64,000 nt of DNA from Devosia sp. (GTDB lineage Bacteria; Pseudomonadota; Alphaproteobacteria; Rhizobiales; Devosiaceae): assembly GCF_024707125.1 (NCBI RefSeq), contig NZ_JANQAH010000011.1, positions 310,001 through 374,000 of the forward strand. Reading direction: 5' to 3'. Below, piece by piece: positions 53,124-62,178 of this stretch. The notes beneath the pieces were generated by a model that was not told the DNA's origin, searched no databases, and was given only the letters and a program-made list of their open reading frames with translations. The first letter of the stretch is position 1; every line of letters begins with the position of its first letter. Both the position numbers and the translations under genes were made by a program.

Positions 53124-54017
53124 TCAGCCTCGAGGATAAGCGACAAAGGCAATTCTTCGACTGTCCGGAGACCAGGAATTGACGTTAATGGTGCCCTGTC
53201 CGCCAGAGAAGCGGGCCAGCACACGGTAATCACCACCAGCGGGCGCCATCAGACGCAATTCGACATCCTTGTCCGGCGGATGACCGATCGTTCCTTCGGG
53301 ATAGCTCAGATAGACCAGACTTTGCCCGTCTGGAGACAAATGCGGGAACCAGTTGACGCGCTCATCGAATGTCAATTGTTCAATCCCGCTGCCATCCACA
53401 GCCTTCATTCGGAAAATCTGCGCATGCCCGGGCGTGGAGGCCGCCAGCTCGGAATTGAAATAGAGCCAAACCCCATCAGGGGAATATTCGGGCCCGTCAT
53501 TGGGCACCTTTACATGGGTGAGACGCTTGTCGGCGCCGCCCGTCGCCGGAATGGTGAAGACATTGATCATTCGCTCACCGGCGGGGCTTTCTACAGCGAC
53601 ATAGGACAAGGTCAGGCCATCGGGCGAAATACCATGCAGATAGTAGTGATGCGGGGTGGCGTGTTGGTTCGAGATCCGGCGGGGCGCTCCGCCTTGCAAT
53701 GACACCGCATAAAGGTGGCCATTATCCGAACTGACATAGGCAGTGGATCCATCCGGCGAGAGGACATGGTCATTGTTGAGATCGGCCAGGTCGCCGGTGT
53801 CGATCATCTCCGGCTCACCGCCACTGACCGGAATACGGAACAGCCTGCCGCCAGCATTGAACACCAGCCACTGCCCGTCCGGCGTCCAATTGGGGGCTTC
53901 GATCACCTCATCGGCGGTGAAGATCACCTGCTGATTGCCCTCTAGGTCGATGATGGTCAGCTCTGCCGTCTGGCCTTGACCGAGGCTGCGACCGCGGCGG
54001 GAAAATTTGAAGTGCAT
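53124..54017 (-). CDS. TolB-like beta-propeller (PD40/WD40-like) protein
   Basis: A 297-residue protein of repeated PD40 motifs: APNWTPDGQWLVFNAGG, VLSPDGSTAYVSSDNG, GISPDGLTLSYVAVE, EYSPDGVWLYFNSE, HLSPDGQSLVYLSYP and SWSPDSRRIAFV, each one blade. No signal peptide is evident, so it is probably cytoplasmic, unlike true TolB. Similar proteins occur with sugar catabolism genes and have been linked to oligogalacturonide lyase-like or regulatory roles; I cannot assign one. The ATG at 54017 is preferred over the in-frame start at 54047. It is the last gene of the leftward operon. Confidence 0.85.
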   Translation of the reverse strand: MHFKFSRRGRSLGQGQTAELTIIDLEGNQQVIFTADEVIEAPNWTPDGQWLVFNAGGRLFRIPVSGGEPEMIDTGDLADLNNDHVLSPDGSTAYVSSDNGHLYAVSLQGGAPRRISNQHATPHHYYLHGISPDGLTLSYVAVESPAGERMINVFTIPATGGADKRLTHVKVPNDGPEYSPDGVWLYFNSELAASTPGHAQIFRMKAVDGSGIEQLTFDERVNWFPHLSPDGQSLVYLSYPEGTIGHPPDKDVELRLMAPAGGDYRVLARFSGGQGTINVNSWSPDSRRIAFVAYPRG

Positions 54018-54056
54018 GCTGGATCCTGTTTGAGAAAGAGCCGTCAATTTCGACCG

Positions 54057-55382
54057 TTAGTCTGAGCTCTGCACCGGGGCGGCAGCGGTACCATAGGGCA
54101 CATTGCGACCACCATAGCGGCGCACACGAATATTGGCCTGCTCGGCATGGCCGACAAAGCCCTCCAGCATGGACAGGCGCGACCCGTATTCGCCGATCAT
54201 GGCCGAGGCAGCATCGGCGGTGACCGTCTGCCAGGTACAGGTTTTCATGAATTTGCCGACCCACAGGCCACCCGTATAGCGGGCCGCCTTCATGGTGGGC
54301 AGCGTGTGATTGGTGCCGATCACCTTGTCGCCATAGGCCACATTGGTGCGCGGCCCGAGGAACAGGGCGCCGTAATTGGTCATATTGTCCCGGAACCACA
54401 TGTCCCGGTCCGTCATCACCTGTACATGCTCGGAGGCAATGCGATCGGCTTCGGCCAGCATTTCCTCGTAGCTGTCGCAAACGATCACTTCGCCATAGTC
54501 CGCCCAGGACCTTCGGGCCATTTCAGCGGTGGGCAGGATTTCGAGAATGCGCTCGATCTCCGCCATGGTGTCGTGCGCCAGCTTTTCCGAATTGGTGAGC
54601 AGGATGGCGGGGCTGGTGGGCCCATGCTCGGCCTGGCCCAGAAGGTCAGTGGCACACAATTCGCCGTCCACCGTCTTGTCGGCAATGACCAGGGTTTCGG
54701 TCGGACCGGCAAACAGGTCGATGCCGACGCGGCCATAGAGCTGGCGCTTGGCTTCGGCGACGAAGGCATTGCCCGGGCCGACAAGCATGTCGACCGGATC
54801 GATGCTCTCGGTCCCGATCGCCATGGCGCCGATCGCCTGGATACCGCCGAGCACGTAAATCTCATCCGCACCGGCCATGGCCTGCGCTGCCACGATGGCC
54901 GGAGCCGGCTGGCCATTGAATGGCGGCGCACAGGTGATGACGCGCGGGCAACCCGCAACCTTCGCGGTCAAGACAGACATGTGGGCCGAGGCCAGAAGCG
55001 GGTACTTGCCGCCCGGGACATAACAGCCCACCGCATTGATCGGGACATGCTTGTGTCCCAGTGTCACGTCCGGCAGCGTCTCCACTTCAAGGTCGAGCAT
55101 GGTGTCCTTTTGCTTCTGCGCAAAATTGCGCACCTGCTTTTGGGCAAACTCGATGTCGGCGTGGTCCTGATCGGTCAGTTGTGCCTTGCAGGCATCGATC
55201 TCGGCCTGGCTAAGGCGAAACTCCTTGCGGTCCCACTTGTCGAACTTGATCGACAGCTCGCGGACCGCATCGTCGCCACGCTTCTCTATATCAGCAAGGA
55301 TTGCTTCGACAGTCGACCGGACCTGACGATCCGCCTCTGCTCGCTCTTCGACATCCTTACCGCGCTTCAGCCAGGTTGGCAT
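54057..55382 (-). CDS. Histidinol dehydrogenase-like NAD-dependent dehydrogenase (HpsN-like)
   Basis: A 441-residue HisD-superfamily enzyme. Motifs: [82 protein letters not shown] and [11 protein letters not shown]. The C-terminal [22 protein letters not shown] is characteristic of the catabolic branch, which includes sulfopropanediol dehydrogenase HpsN. It would oxidise a primary alcohol to the acid in two NAD+ steps. In an operon with a CUT1 transporter and sugar isomerase-like genes it is probably catabolic rather than histidine-biosynthetic. The substrate is unknown. Confidence 0.85.
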   Translation of the reverse strand: MPTWLKRGKDVEERAEADRQVRSTVEAILADIEKRGDDAVRELSIKFDKWDRKEFRLSQAEIDACKAQLTDQDHADIEFAQKQVRNFAQKQKDTMLDLEVETLPDVTLGHKHVPINAVGCYVPGGKYPLLASAHMSVLTAKVAGCPRVITCAPPFNGQPAPAIVAAQAMAGADEIYVLGGIQAIGAMAIGTESIDPVDMLVGPGNAFVAEAKRQLYGRVGIDLFAGPTETLVIADKTVDGELCATDLLGQAEHGPTSPAILLTNSEKLAHDTMAEIERILEILPTAEMARRSWADYGEVIVCDSYEEMLAEADRIASEHVQVMTDRDMWFRDNMTNYGALFLGPRTNVAYGDKVIGTNHTLPTMKAARYTGGLWVGKFMKTCTWQTVTADAASAMIGEYGSRLSMLEGFVGHAEQANIRVRRYGGRNVPYGTAAAPVQSSD

Positions 55383-55410
55383 TCACTTGTACCTTTAGAC
55401 TGCAGTGTCA

Positions 55411-55971
55411 TCAAACCGGATCAAGTCCGTCCCGGAACGCATTGAGCTCGGCGTCGACCGACGAGGGCGCATCGATCCATTCCTGCAATGCTTTGCCGAA
55501 GACGGGATCTTTCACGGGAATGGGCAGCATCATGATCCGCTTAGCTGCCGCGCGACGGGTCTCTTCGGTGATGCGATTTTCCTGGATATTGTCCCAGTCG
55601 CGACCATCGGGATAGCCACCCACCACCATGACATCGTCCGAGTGCTCGACCATGGCGTGCGAGACGCCGGCGGGCATCAGGACCACGTCGCCCGCAGAAA
55701 ATTTCAGCCGCTGTCCATCTTTCCCAAACAGATCAAGCACCATCCAGCCGCTCGCTACGCCCAGACATTCATGCGTGGTCGAGTGAAAATGCGGATAGTC
55801 GTAGATGCCGGGATAGCGCCAATTGTTGAGCCAGCCATTGGCGCGGAAGCGCTCTCGGACAGCGTCTTCTCCGCCGCCGTCCACGCCATTGCGATAGACC
55901 AACAACGGAAATCGGCTATTGGGCAGCATGCCGTTGGGCTTGCTCCAATGCAGTTCAGGGGCGTTAGCCAT
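55411..55971 (-). CDS. Cupin-domain protein
   Basis: A 186-residue protein with a single cupin fold. Metal-ligand motif 1 is YPHFHSTTHECLGVASG (HxH with a downstream Glu) and motif 2 is GDVVLMPAGVSHAMV. Cupins of this kind are isomerases, dioxygenases or sugar-binding sensors. The ATG at 55971 has GGAGGAG immediately upstream and is chosen over the in-frame ATG at 55992, which overlaps the preceding stop (ATGA). The function within the pathway is unknown. Confidence 0.8.
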   Translation of the reverse strand: MANAPELHWSKPNGMLPNSRFPLLVYRNGVDGGGEDAVRERFRANGWLNNWRYPGIYDYPHFHSTTHECLGVASGWMVLDLFGKDGQRLKFSAGDVVLMPAGVSHAMVEHSDDVMVVGGYPDGRDWDNIQENRITEETRRAAAKRIMMLPIPVKDPVFGKALQEWIDAPSSVDAELNAFRDGLDPV

Positions 55972-55988
55972 TCTCTCCTCCGGGTTTT

Positions 55989-56444
55989 TCACATTAGGCT
56001 TCTAACGGCGGCGACAGCCAGCTTGTGGTCGTCGACATCTGGCAGGCCACTGACGGCCACGGTTCCGACCACACCGGCACCGCGCACAATGATGGGAACG
56101 CCGCCGCCACTGGCCGCGTAGTCGGCCTCCGGCAAACGAAAGCGTTTGGAAAAGTCCCAGCCATAGTTCTCACACTCGAGCCGCATGGCCAGCGAACTGC
56201 GATGGAAGCGCAGGGCCACGGCTCGTTTGCGACGGGTCCAATCGGCATTGTCCGGGGTGGCGCCCGGCATGACCGCCAGGAAGACGGGCGCATCGCCATG
56301 GGCGACCTCAATCGCGATCGGCATATCGCGTGCGGCGGCCTCACCGCGAATAAAGGCGCCGATCTGCCAGGCGATCGCATAGTTGAACGAGGGTAGTTGC
56401 ACCTGCTCCAGCTCTGCCGCCAGCGCCTCCAGGCTCGGTGTCAT
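55989..56444 (-). CDS. UPF0303 (GlcG/HbpS-related, DUF336) family protein
   Basis: A 151-residue UPF0303 protein: PSFNYAIAWQIGAFIRGEAA, PIAIEVAHGDAPVFLAVMPG, RRKRAVALRFHRSSLAMRLE and YAASGGGVPIIVRGAGVVGTVAVSGLPD with the VSGLPDVDDHKLAV ending typical of the family. No biochemical function is settled; members recur in sugar and glycolate catabolic operons. The ATG at 56444 lies 1 bp after the stop of the isomerase-like gene, so the frame from 56627 is not the real start. It is tightly packed with the cupin gene downstream. Confidence 0.88.
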   Translation of the reverse strand: MTPSLEALAAELEQVQLPSFNYAIAWQIGAFIRGEAAARDMPIAIEVAHGDAPVFLAVMPGATPDNADWTRRKRAVALRFHRSSLAMRLECENYGWDFSKRFRLPEADYAASGGGVPIIVRGAGVVGTVAVSGLPDVDDHKLAVAAVRSLM

Positions 56445-56445
56445 G

Positions 56446-57210
56446 TCAGAGGCCCAGTGAATTGAGATATTCGATCGAGCGCCGCGCAAAAGCCTGCCAG
56501 TTGCTGGGATTGTCGTGTTCGGTGACGATGTGATCGGCCTTGGTCTGCCTGAACAGCGGCACAAGGCTTGCCCAATCGATGATGCCATCGCCGGTGGCCG
56601 TCCAGCCGTCATCCTGCTTGGTGCCAATGGGCGCGGTGTCCTTGGTCTGGATCACCACGATCCGGTCGGCAAACCGCTTGAGTTCGGCCGCCGGATCGGC
56701 GCCAGCGCGGACGATCCAGCCACAGTCAATCTCAAACTTTACGCCATCCCCGCCCGCATCGAAGATGTGGTCGATGGGTCGGGTGCCGTCGGCAAGCGGC
56801 AAAAACTCGAAATCATGATTGTGCCAGGCCACCTGCAGACCATGCTTTCCAGCGGCCGCGGCGCCGCGCGCCAGTTTCTCGCCAAGACCCCGCCAATAGG
56901 CGACGGTCGGCTCGCGTTCCTCAGGGGTGACATAGGGCGGGATGAGATAGGTGGCCCCCAATGTCTGTGCAATCTCGATGAAGCGTTGCGGCTCCGTGAC
57001 GAGGCCGGCCAGCGGCATGTGAAATCCATAACAGGCCAGGCCCGCATCATCGAGCTGGCGCCGGAACAGCGCCGGGTCGGCTTCATAGACGGGCAGCCAG
57101 GGCTCGATGGCGTCATAGCCCATGGCCTTCAGGACGGGCAGCTGGTCTGCCAGCGGCGGGAAGTTGCGCGAGGAATAAAGCTGGTAGGCCTTGCGGTAGG
57201 TCATCGTCAT
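56446..57210 (-). CDS. Sugar phosphate isomerase/epimerase (xylose isomerase-like TIM barrel)
   Basis: A 254-residue AP endonuclease family 2/IolE-type TIM barrel. Seen are LKAMGYDAIEPWLPVYEAD, ACYGFHMPL, ATYLIPPYVTPEE, LQVAWHNHDFEFLPL with the metal-binding HNHDFE, VKFEIDCGWIVRAG and HIVTEHDNPSNW. Family members isomerise or epimerise sugars, inosose or keto-sugars. It is in the operon with the CUT1 transporter and HisD-like dehydrogenase. ATG at 57210 or 57204, or GTG at 57213, could start it; the difference is trivial. Confidence 0.88.
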   Translation of the reverse strand: MTMTYRKAYQLYSSRNFPPLADQLPVLKAMGYDAIEPWLPVYEADPALFRRQLDDAGLACYGFHMPLAGLVTEPQRFIEIAQTLGATYLIPPYVTPEEREPTVAYWRGLGEKLARGAAAAGKHGLQVAWHNHDFEFLPLADGTRPIDHIFDAGGDGVKFEIDCGWIVRAGADPAAELKRFADRIVVIQTKDTAPIGTKQDDGWTATGDGIIDWASLVPLFRQTKADHIVTEHDNPSNWQAFARRSIEYLNSLGL

Positions 57211-57255
57211 CACATCCGGATCGGGGGGCGCCGCTAGCCGCGGCGCCGGGAGTAT

Positions 57256-57747
57256 TCAGGGCTGCGCTTCTTTGTCTTTGTCGAACTCAAGCAGTTCGAT
57301 CATGACACCCAGGTCCTTGACGGTGTCATAGTAGGCGTAGCGCCCATGGCTGCCGTCGAATTCGCCGCGCTGCAAGAGCTTGTGCCCCTTGGATTCCAGA
57401 TAGGCATCGCGTTTGGTGAGGTTCCGGGTGCGGAAGGCGATATGGTGGCAACCGGGGCCTTTTTCTTCGAGCAGGTCGCGCCAGGCGCTCTTTTCGGGTC
57501 CGGGTTGAAGAAATTCGACGTCGATATTGCCGAACTTGAACATCATGATCCGGCAACCGACATCGGCGGGCTTGCCATTGTAGATGGCCTTGGCCTCGTC
57601 GGGGTCGGCGGCCTTGCCCTCTTTTGGCATGGGTTTGCCGGTGAGGTCGGAGAACCACTGGGCCGATTTGACCACATCGTGGGTGACGAAGCAGATCTGC
57701 ATCACTTCGTCTTCATCAAGCAGGCGCTTGTCCATTGTTTTGTCCAT
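57256..57747 (-). CDS. VOC (glyoxalase-fold) family protein
   Basis: A 163-residue vicinal oxygen chelate protein: VMQICFVTHDVVKSAQWFSDLTG, MMFKFGNIDVEFLQPGPEKS, GPGCHHIAFRTRNLTKRDAYLE and YYDTVKDLGVMIELLEF. The metal ligands (His in CFVTHD and CHHIAF, Glu in VEFLQ and ELLEF) are in the usual places. VOC enzymes include glyoxalases, epimerases and dioxygenases, so the exact reaction is open. A related VOC gene lies at 63104 on the other strand, next to the LacI regulator. Confidence 0.85.
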   Translation of the reverse strand: MDKTMDKRLLDEDEVMQICFVTHDVVKSAQWFSDLTGKPMPKEGKAADPDEAKAIYNGKPADVGCRIMMFKFGNIDVEFLQPGPEKSAWRDLLEEKGPGCHHIAFRTRNLTKRDAYLESKGHKLLQRGEFDGSHGRYAYYDTVKDLGVMIELLEFDKDKEAQP

Positions 57748-57824
57748 GGGGTTGGCGTGTGCCGGGCGGCCCGGAGCCAGAAGGCCCCGGGTCGCCAGGC
57801 GTCGCTGGGAGGAGTTGGGAGAGG

Positions 57825-59063
57825 TTAGCCCAGGATGATGTCGTAGTTTTCCTGGATCTGGGCGATGGCATCGTCCACGGTCATGGACGGGTCGCTCCAG
57901 AAGTTGAACACCACATCCCAGATCGAATTCTGCCAGTCCGCGTCCACAGTGGAGTGAGGATTGGGGACCTGATGGTCGGCATTTTCGAGGATGTGGAGCA
58001 CTTCAACCGAACAGGCATCGAGGACCTCGGCCGGTGCGTCGAGACGGGTCGGGGTCGAGCCCTTGGCGCTGGCAAAGGCAGCCTGAATCTCTGGATCGGC
58101 CACTACGGCGGCGAAGTCGAGCTCGGCAGCATCGACATCAGCGGGCTGGCCGCCCAAAATGCCCCAGCTGTCCACGGTCACCGGAACAGCCTTGGCGCCA
58201 GGGATCTGCACGCAACCGAAATCGGTGCCCGCCACCTTGCCGGCAGCGGTCCATTCACCCTTCATCCAGTCGCCATGGATCTGCATCAGGGCCTTGCCGG
58301 TGATCACCATATTGGTGGTCACGTTCCACTCGCGATTGACCGAACCCTCATCAGCTTCCTGCTGGAAGCGACGGAGGGTTTCGAGCAAGGTCCGCATTTC
58401 CGCGCTGTCGATGACGGCAGGATCGGGCTCGGCGCCGTAAAGTGCATTGTAGAAGGCTGGGCCGCCGGTGGCTGCCGCCAAGGCATGGGTCAGGTAGCCA
58501 ACCTGCCACTGCTGGCCGCCGATGGCGATCGGGATATAGCCGGCCTCCCGGATCTTCTGGAAATCGGCAAACATGGCATCAATGGAATCCCACGATGCAG
58601 GATCAACACCGGCAGCCTTGGCGACCTCCATATTGTAGTAGGCCATGCCGTCGATATGGATGGCAGTCGGGATCTTCATGATCTCGCCGTCGACAGTGAT
58701 GGAGCTGACTACCGACGTCGGATAGTGCTCAAGAATGCCCTGCTCGGTGAAGAATTCGGTGAGCGGACGGCCCAGGCCTAGTCCAGCCAGGTCGCGATAG
58801 ACGCCGGGGCTAGATTCCAGGAACACATTGGGCGGAGTGCCACCGGTAACCAGGTTCATCAGATTGACGTTGGAGCCTGTGTCATGCGGAATGGCGATAT
58901 CGGTCCAGGTGTGGCCCTTGGCTTCGAGACCATCTTTGAGGACGTTGAGCGCGGCCACTTCCGGCCCGGAAGACCAGTTGTGATAGATGATCAGGTCCGT
59001 GGCGCTGGCCGCAGAGCTGAGCATGAGGGCGGCGGTAACCCCGCCTAGGATCGACTTCAACAT
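57825..59063 (-). CDS. Carbohydrate ABC transporter substrate-binding protein (CUT1)
   Basis: A 412-residue family 1 extracellular solute-binding protein. The signal peptide (GGVTAALMLSSAASA) is followed by TDLIIYHNWSSGPEVAALNVL. MarA-like glucose/mannose-binding blocks include TGGTPPNVFLESSPGVYRDLA, MKIPTAIHIDGMAYYNMEVAK, IAIGGQQWQVGYLTHALAA, ALMQIHGDWMKGEW and FWSDPSMTVDDAIAQIQENYD. These resemble the glucose-type group of CUT1 binding proteins. The gene follows the ATPase gene by 26 bp. The ligand is probably a monosaccharide or small glycoside. Confidence 0.92.
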   Translation of the reverse strand: MLKSILGGVTAALMLSSAASATDLIIYHNWSSGPEVAALNVLKDGLEAKGHTWTDIAIPHDTGSNVNLMNLVTGGTPPNVFLESSPGVYRDLAGLGLGRPLTEFFTEQGILEHYPTSVVSSITVDGEIMKIPTAIHIDGMAYYNMEVAKAAGVDPASWDSIDAMFADFQKIREAGYIPIAIGGQQWQVGYLTHALAAATGGPAFYNALYGAEPDPAVIDSAEMRTLLETLRRFQQEADEGSVNREWNVTTNMVITGKALMQIHGDWMKGEWTAAGKVAGTDFGCVQIPGAKAVPVTVDSWGILGGQPADVDAAELDFAAVVADPEIQAAFASAKGSTPTRLDAPAEVLDACSVEVLHILENADHQVPNPHSTVDADWQNSIWDVVFNFWSDPSMTVDDAIAQIQENYDIILG

Positions 59064-59089
59064 CTTGGTTTCCTCCCTTGTGATGTCGA

Positions 59090-60193
59090 TTAAATCCGCT
59101 GCCCGGATTGGGCATCGAAAAGGTTGACCTTGTCGGTCTGGAACTGCACCGGCACGGTGCTGCCGACCTTGAGACCCGCCGCAAGATCAGGCGCTACGCG
59201 CAGCGCCAACATTTCGCCTTCAAAGGTCAGATAGAGGGTCGCGTCGGAGCCAGTGCGCTCGGCCGATTGCACGGGCAGGCTGAACCGGCCCTGGCCGGCA
59301 GCGGCTGAGTCATCGATGCTGAAATGCTCTGGACGCATCCCCACCACGACATTAGCGCCATTCTTGGGCGGCGACTTGAACGGATAGTCGGCAACGTCCA
59401 GGCGGGCGCCGGACTTGAATAGCGCTTCGACCTTGCCGTTCTCGACAGAGAGCGTGGCATTGCGCATGTTCATGGCCGGGGCGCCGATAAACCCGGCGAC
59501 GAATAGGTTTGCCGGATGTTCGTAGACCTCGTCGGGCGTACCGAATTGCTGGATGACGCCGCCATCCATTACCGCGATCTTGGTGGCCATGGTCATGGCC
59601 TCGATCTGGTCGTGGGTCACATAGACGACCGTCGACTTCAACTCGTCATGCAGCTTCTTGATCTCCAGCCGCATTTCGGTGCGCAGCTTGGCATCGAGGT
59701 TGCTCAACGGTTCGTCGAACAGGAAAACATCGACCTTCTTGATGATGGCCCGGCCGATGGCGACCCGCTGGCGCTGGCCGCCCGAAAGCTGGGCCGGCTT
59801 GCGGTCGAGCAGCGGCTCGATCTGCAACATCCTGGCCACCCAGGCGATGCGGCGCTCGATTTCCTCACTGGGCAGTTTGCTGGCCGCCAGCCCGAATTTG
59901 AGGTTCCCGCGCACCGTTTTGGTTGGGTAGAGCGCATAGGACTGGAACACCATGGCCAGCCCGCGATCCTTGGGATCGAGTTCGGTCACATCACGCTCGC
60001 CGATCATGATGCGGCCATCGCTGACCTCGAGCAGACCTGCCAGGAGATTGAGCAGCGTGGTCTTGCCGCAACCGGAGGGGCCGAGCAGTACCAGGAAGTC
60101 TCCGTCCTCGATGGCAAGGTTCAGATCGTCCAGCACGGTAACCGCGCCATAACGCTTGACGATATGTTCGAAACTAACGGCAGGCATTGGCAC
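59090..60193 (-). CDS. Carbohydrate ABC transporter ATP-binding protein (UgpC/MsmK type)
   Basis: A 367-residue CUT1 ATPase. Walker A is LLGPSGCGKTTLLN, then the signature [16 protein letters not shown], Walker B VFLFDEPLSNLDAKLR and the switch His in YVTHDQIEAMTMA. A C-terminal regulatory TOBE/OB domain (GMRPEHFSIDD, LYLTFEGEMLALRV) follows. Its ATG overlaps the stop of the upstream permease gene by 1 bp. It energises the transporter formed by the two permeases at 60193-62009. Confidence 0.94.
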   Translation of the reverse strand: MPMPAVSFEHIVKRYGAVTVLDDLNLAIEDGDFLVLLGPSGCGKTTLLNLLAGLLEVSDGRIMIGERDVTELDPKDRGLAMVFQSYALYPTKTVRGNLKFGLAASKLPSEEIERRIAWVARMLQIEPLLDRKPAQLSGGQRQRVAIGRAIIKKVDVFLFDEPLSNLDAKLRTEMRLEIKKLHDELKSTVVYVTHDQIEAMTMATKIAVMDGGVIQQFGTPDEVYEHPANLFVAGFIGAPAMNMRNATLSVENGKVEALFKSGARLDVADYPFKSPPKNGANVVVGMRPEHFSIDDSAAAGQGRFSLPVQSAERTGSDATLYLTFEGEMLALRVAPDLAAGLKVGSTVPVQFQTDKVNLFDAQSGQRI

Positions 60194-61128
60194 TAACCCT
60201 TGATGGCGCCGGCGGTCACGCCCTGGACGAAGAGCTTGCCGACGAGGAAATAGACGACGAGGGGTGGGATGGCCGTGAGCAGAGCCGCAGCCATGTTGTG
60301 AGCATAGTTGGTCGTGCCCGTGGAGATAGTGATCAGATTGGCGAGGTTGACCGTCATGGGCTGGCCGGTGAGGCCGCCGAAGGTCACGCCGATCAGGTAG
60401 TCATTCCAGATCGAGGTGATCTGCAGAATCAGCACGACGATCAAGATATTACCGCTCATGGGCACGATGATCTCGAAGAAGATGCGCCAGAAGGAGCCCG
60501 AGTCCATCATCGCGGCCGACATGATCTCGGTGGGGATATCCTTGTAGTAATTGCGGAAGATCAGCGTCAGCACCGGCATGGCGAGCACTGCATGGATCAC
60601 CGCAACAGCCCAGAGCGTGCCGTAGATCTTGGTCGTCGTCGTCATCACGATCAGCGGATACATGATGATCTGGAACGGCACGAAGGCGCAGATGAACAGC
60701 AGGAACAGGAAGGCCCCCGCCCAGCGCACATTCCACAGGGCCAGTGCAAAGCCCGTCACCATGGCCAGCGAAATCGACAGGATCAGCGACGGAAACAGGA
60801 TGAATATCGAATTCCAGAACCCGACCTTGAGACCATCGCACTTGATGCCGGAACAGGCGTGATTCCAGGCGTGGTCCCAGGCCTCCAAGGTCCAGATCGT
60901 GGGCAGGCTGAAAATGGCACCTTCCCGGATCTGGTCCATGGTCTTGAACGAGGTCACCACGACCACATAGAGCGGCACGCAGAAGAACAGCGCACAGATG
61001 GAGAGAAACACCAGAATGGCGATGGTGCGCGGCGTAATGCCCTTCTTCTTGCGCACAAAGTAAGGGGCGCGGGTCTGGGACATGACGCCGGAAGCGGCGG
61101 CCCGTTCGGAGACGGAAAACTGGCTCAT
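60193..61128 (-). CDS. Carbohydrate ABC transporter permease (MalG-like)
   Basis: A 311-residue inner-membrane permease with six helices and the EAA loop EIMSAAMMDSGSFWRIFFEIIVPM. An unusual loop, CSGIKCDGLKVGF, places two Cys in the first large periplasmic region, as in the glucose-type CUT1 permeases of alphaproteobacteria. Its start overlaps the stop of the MalF-like gene. It pairs with that protein to form the pore. Confidence 0.93.
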   Translation of the reverse strand: MSQFSVSERAAASGVMSQTRAPYFVRKKKGITPRTIAILVFLSICALFFCVPLYVVVVTSFKTMDQIREGAIFSLPTIWTLEAWDHAWNHACSGIKCDGLKVGFWNSIFILFPSLILSISLAMVTGFALALWNVRWAGAFLFLLFICAFVPFQIIMYPLIVMTTTTKIYGTLWAVAVIHAVLAMPVLTLIFRNYYKDIPTEIMSAAMMDSGSFWRIFFEIIVPMSGNILIVVLILQITSIWNDYLIGVTFGGLTGQPMTVNLANLITISTGTTNYAHNMAAALLTAIPPLVVYFLVGKLFVQGVTAGAIKG

Positions 61129-62009
61129 TATACGGTCTCCCGCTTGCGCTGTTGCCAGGCAGTGAGCGCCACCAGCGGAATGAAGATCACGAAGGTGATG
61201 GCGAGCATCATGACCGCAGCGGCTGAGGCGTATCCGAGATTGGATTTGGCCGAGAGCGCGTTGATGGTGAAATAGGCCGGCACCCAGGTGCTCTGGCCGG
61301 GCCCACCATTGGTCATCGCGACCACTACGTCATAGGCCTTGATGACACCGAGTGAGAGCAGGATGGCGCAGGTGATGAAGGTGAACTTCATCATTGGAAT
61401 GATGATTTCGAGATAGACCCGCCACATCGGTACGCCATCGAGCTTGGCGGCGCTCCAGATTTCCGAGTTGATCCCTTTGAGGCCTGCCAGCATCAGCGCC
61501 ATATAGAAGCCGGCACTTTGCCAGACCGAGGCAAGAATGATGGCGTACATGGCCGTGTCGCCCTGGGCCAGCCAATTGAAATCCACATCCCAGCCCAGCC
61601 CGCGCAGGAAACTCTGGGCCCCCAGCCCCGGATTGAGGATCCAGCGCCAGGCAGCACCCGTCACGATCAGTGAGACGGCGAGCGGATAGAGAAAAACGGT
61701 GCGGAAAAGACTTTCGCCGCGCTTCTCCTTGTCGATCAGCGCCGCCAGAACAAAGCCAAAGACAATGGCCAGAGCACTGCCCAAACCGAGCACGACCAGG
61801 TTGCGGAGCGAAATTTCCCAACCGGCATCGCGGAACAGGCGGTCGTATTGACGACCCCATTCGGACCAGTCGATTTCATATTCGGGCAGACGGCGGCTGC
61901 GCGTGAGCGAGAGATAGGCGGTCCAGCCAATGGACCCGACAAAGGCCACGGCGGTGACCGCCAAGGCCGGCGTCAGGGCGAGTTGGGGCGCAATGCGACT
62001 CCAGCGCAT
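61128..62009 (-). CDS. Carbohydrate ABC transporter permease (MalF-like)
   Basis: A 293-residue permease and the first gene of the leftward ten-gene operon. It has six helices (from LALTPALAVTAVAFVGSIGW onward) and the EAA loop EIWSAAKLDGVPMWRVYLEIIIPM. It starts at 62009, just downstream of an 18-bp operator-like site at 62063, across a divergent promoter from the aldo/keto reductase. Confidence 0.93.
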   Translation of the reverse strand: MRWSRIAPQLALTPALAVTAVAFVGSIGWTAYLSLTRSRRLPEYEIDWSEWGRQYDRLFRDAGWEISLRNLVVLGLGSALAIVFGFVLAALIDKEKRGESLFRTVFLYPLAVSLIVTGAAWRWILNPGLGAQSFLRGLGWDVDFNWLAQGDTAMYAIILASVWQSAGFYMALMLAGLKGINSEIWSAAKLDGVPMWRVYLEIIIPMMKFTFITCAILLSLGVIKAYDVVVAMTNGGPGQSTWVPAYFTINALSAKSNLGYASAAAVMMLAITFVIFIPLVALTAWQQRKRETV

Positions 62010-62062
62010 AAGGATCCTCCCTTTGACCCGGCTAACCCTGTGATCGGGTTCTCTTCCAGAGT

Positions 62063-62080
62063 TGTATTAGCGTTAATCTA
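62063..62080. promoter_or_regulatory. LacI-type operator-like site, copy A
   Basis: TGTATTAGCGTTAATCTA has a central CG and matches its own reverse complement at 12 of 18 positions. It matches the site at 63034 at 13 of 18, including all of TGTATTA. It lies in the divergent promoter between the CUT1 operon and the aldo/keto reductase. It is presumably bound by the LacI protein encoded from 63576. Confidence 0.55.
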
Positions 62081-62178
62081 GGGGCATACTTGATGGCGCG
62101 TCAACTGCCCAGCAGCAAAAATGTAGTGACACTACGCTGTGCCATGCCGGACCAGGGCGTCAATTGGAGGAAAAAGAC

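Noticed and set aside
54147..55445. A 432-residue plus-strand frame opposite the HisD-like gene
   Set aside because: It is the antisense shadow of a conserved dehydrogenase, with His/Gly/Arg-rich composition and no domain.
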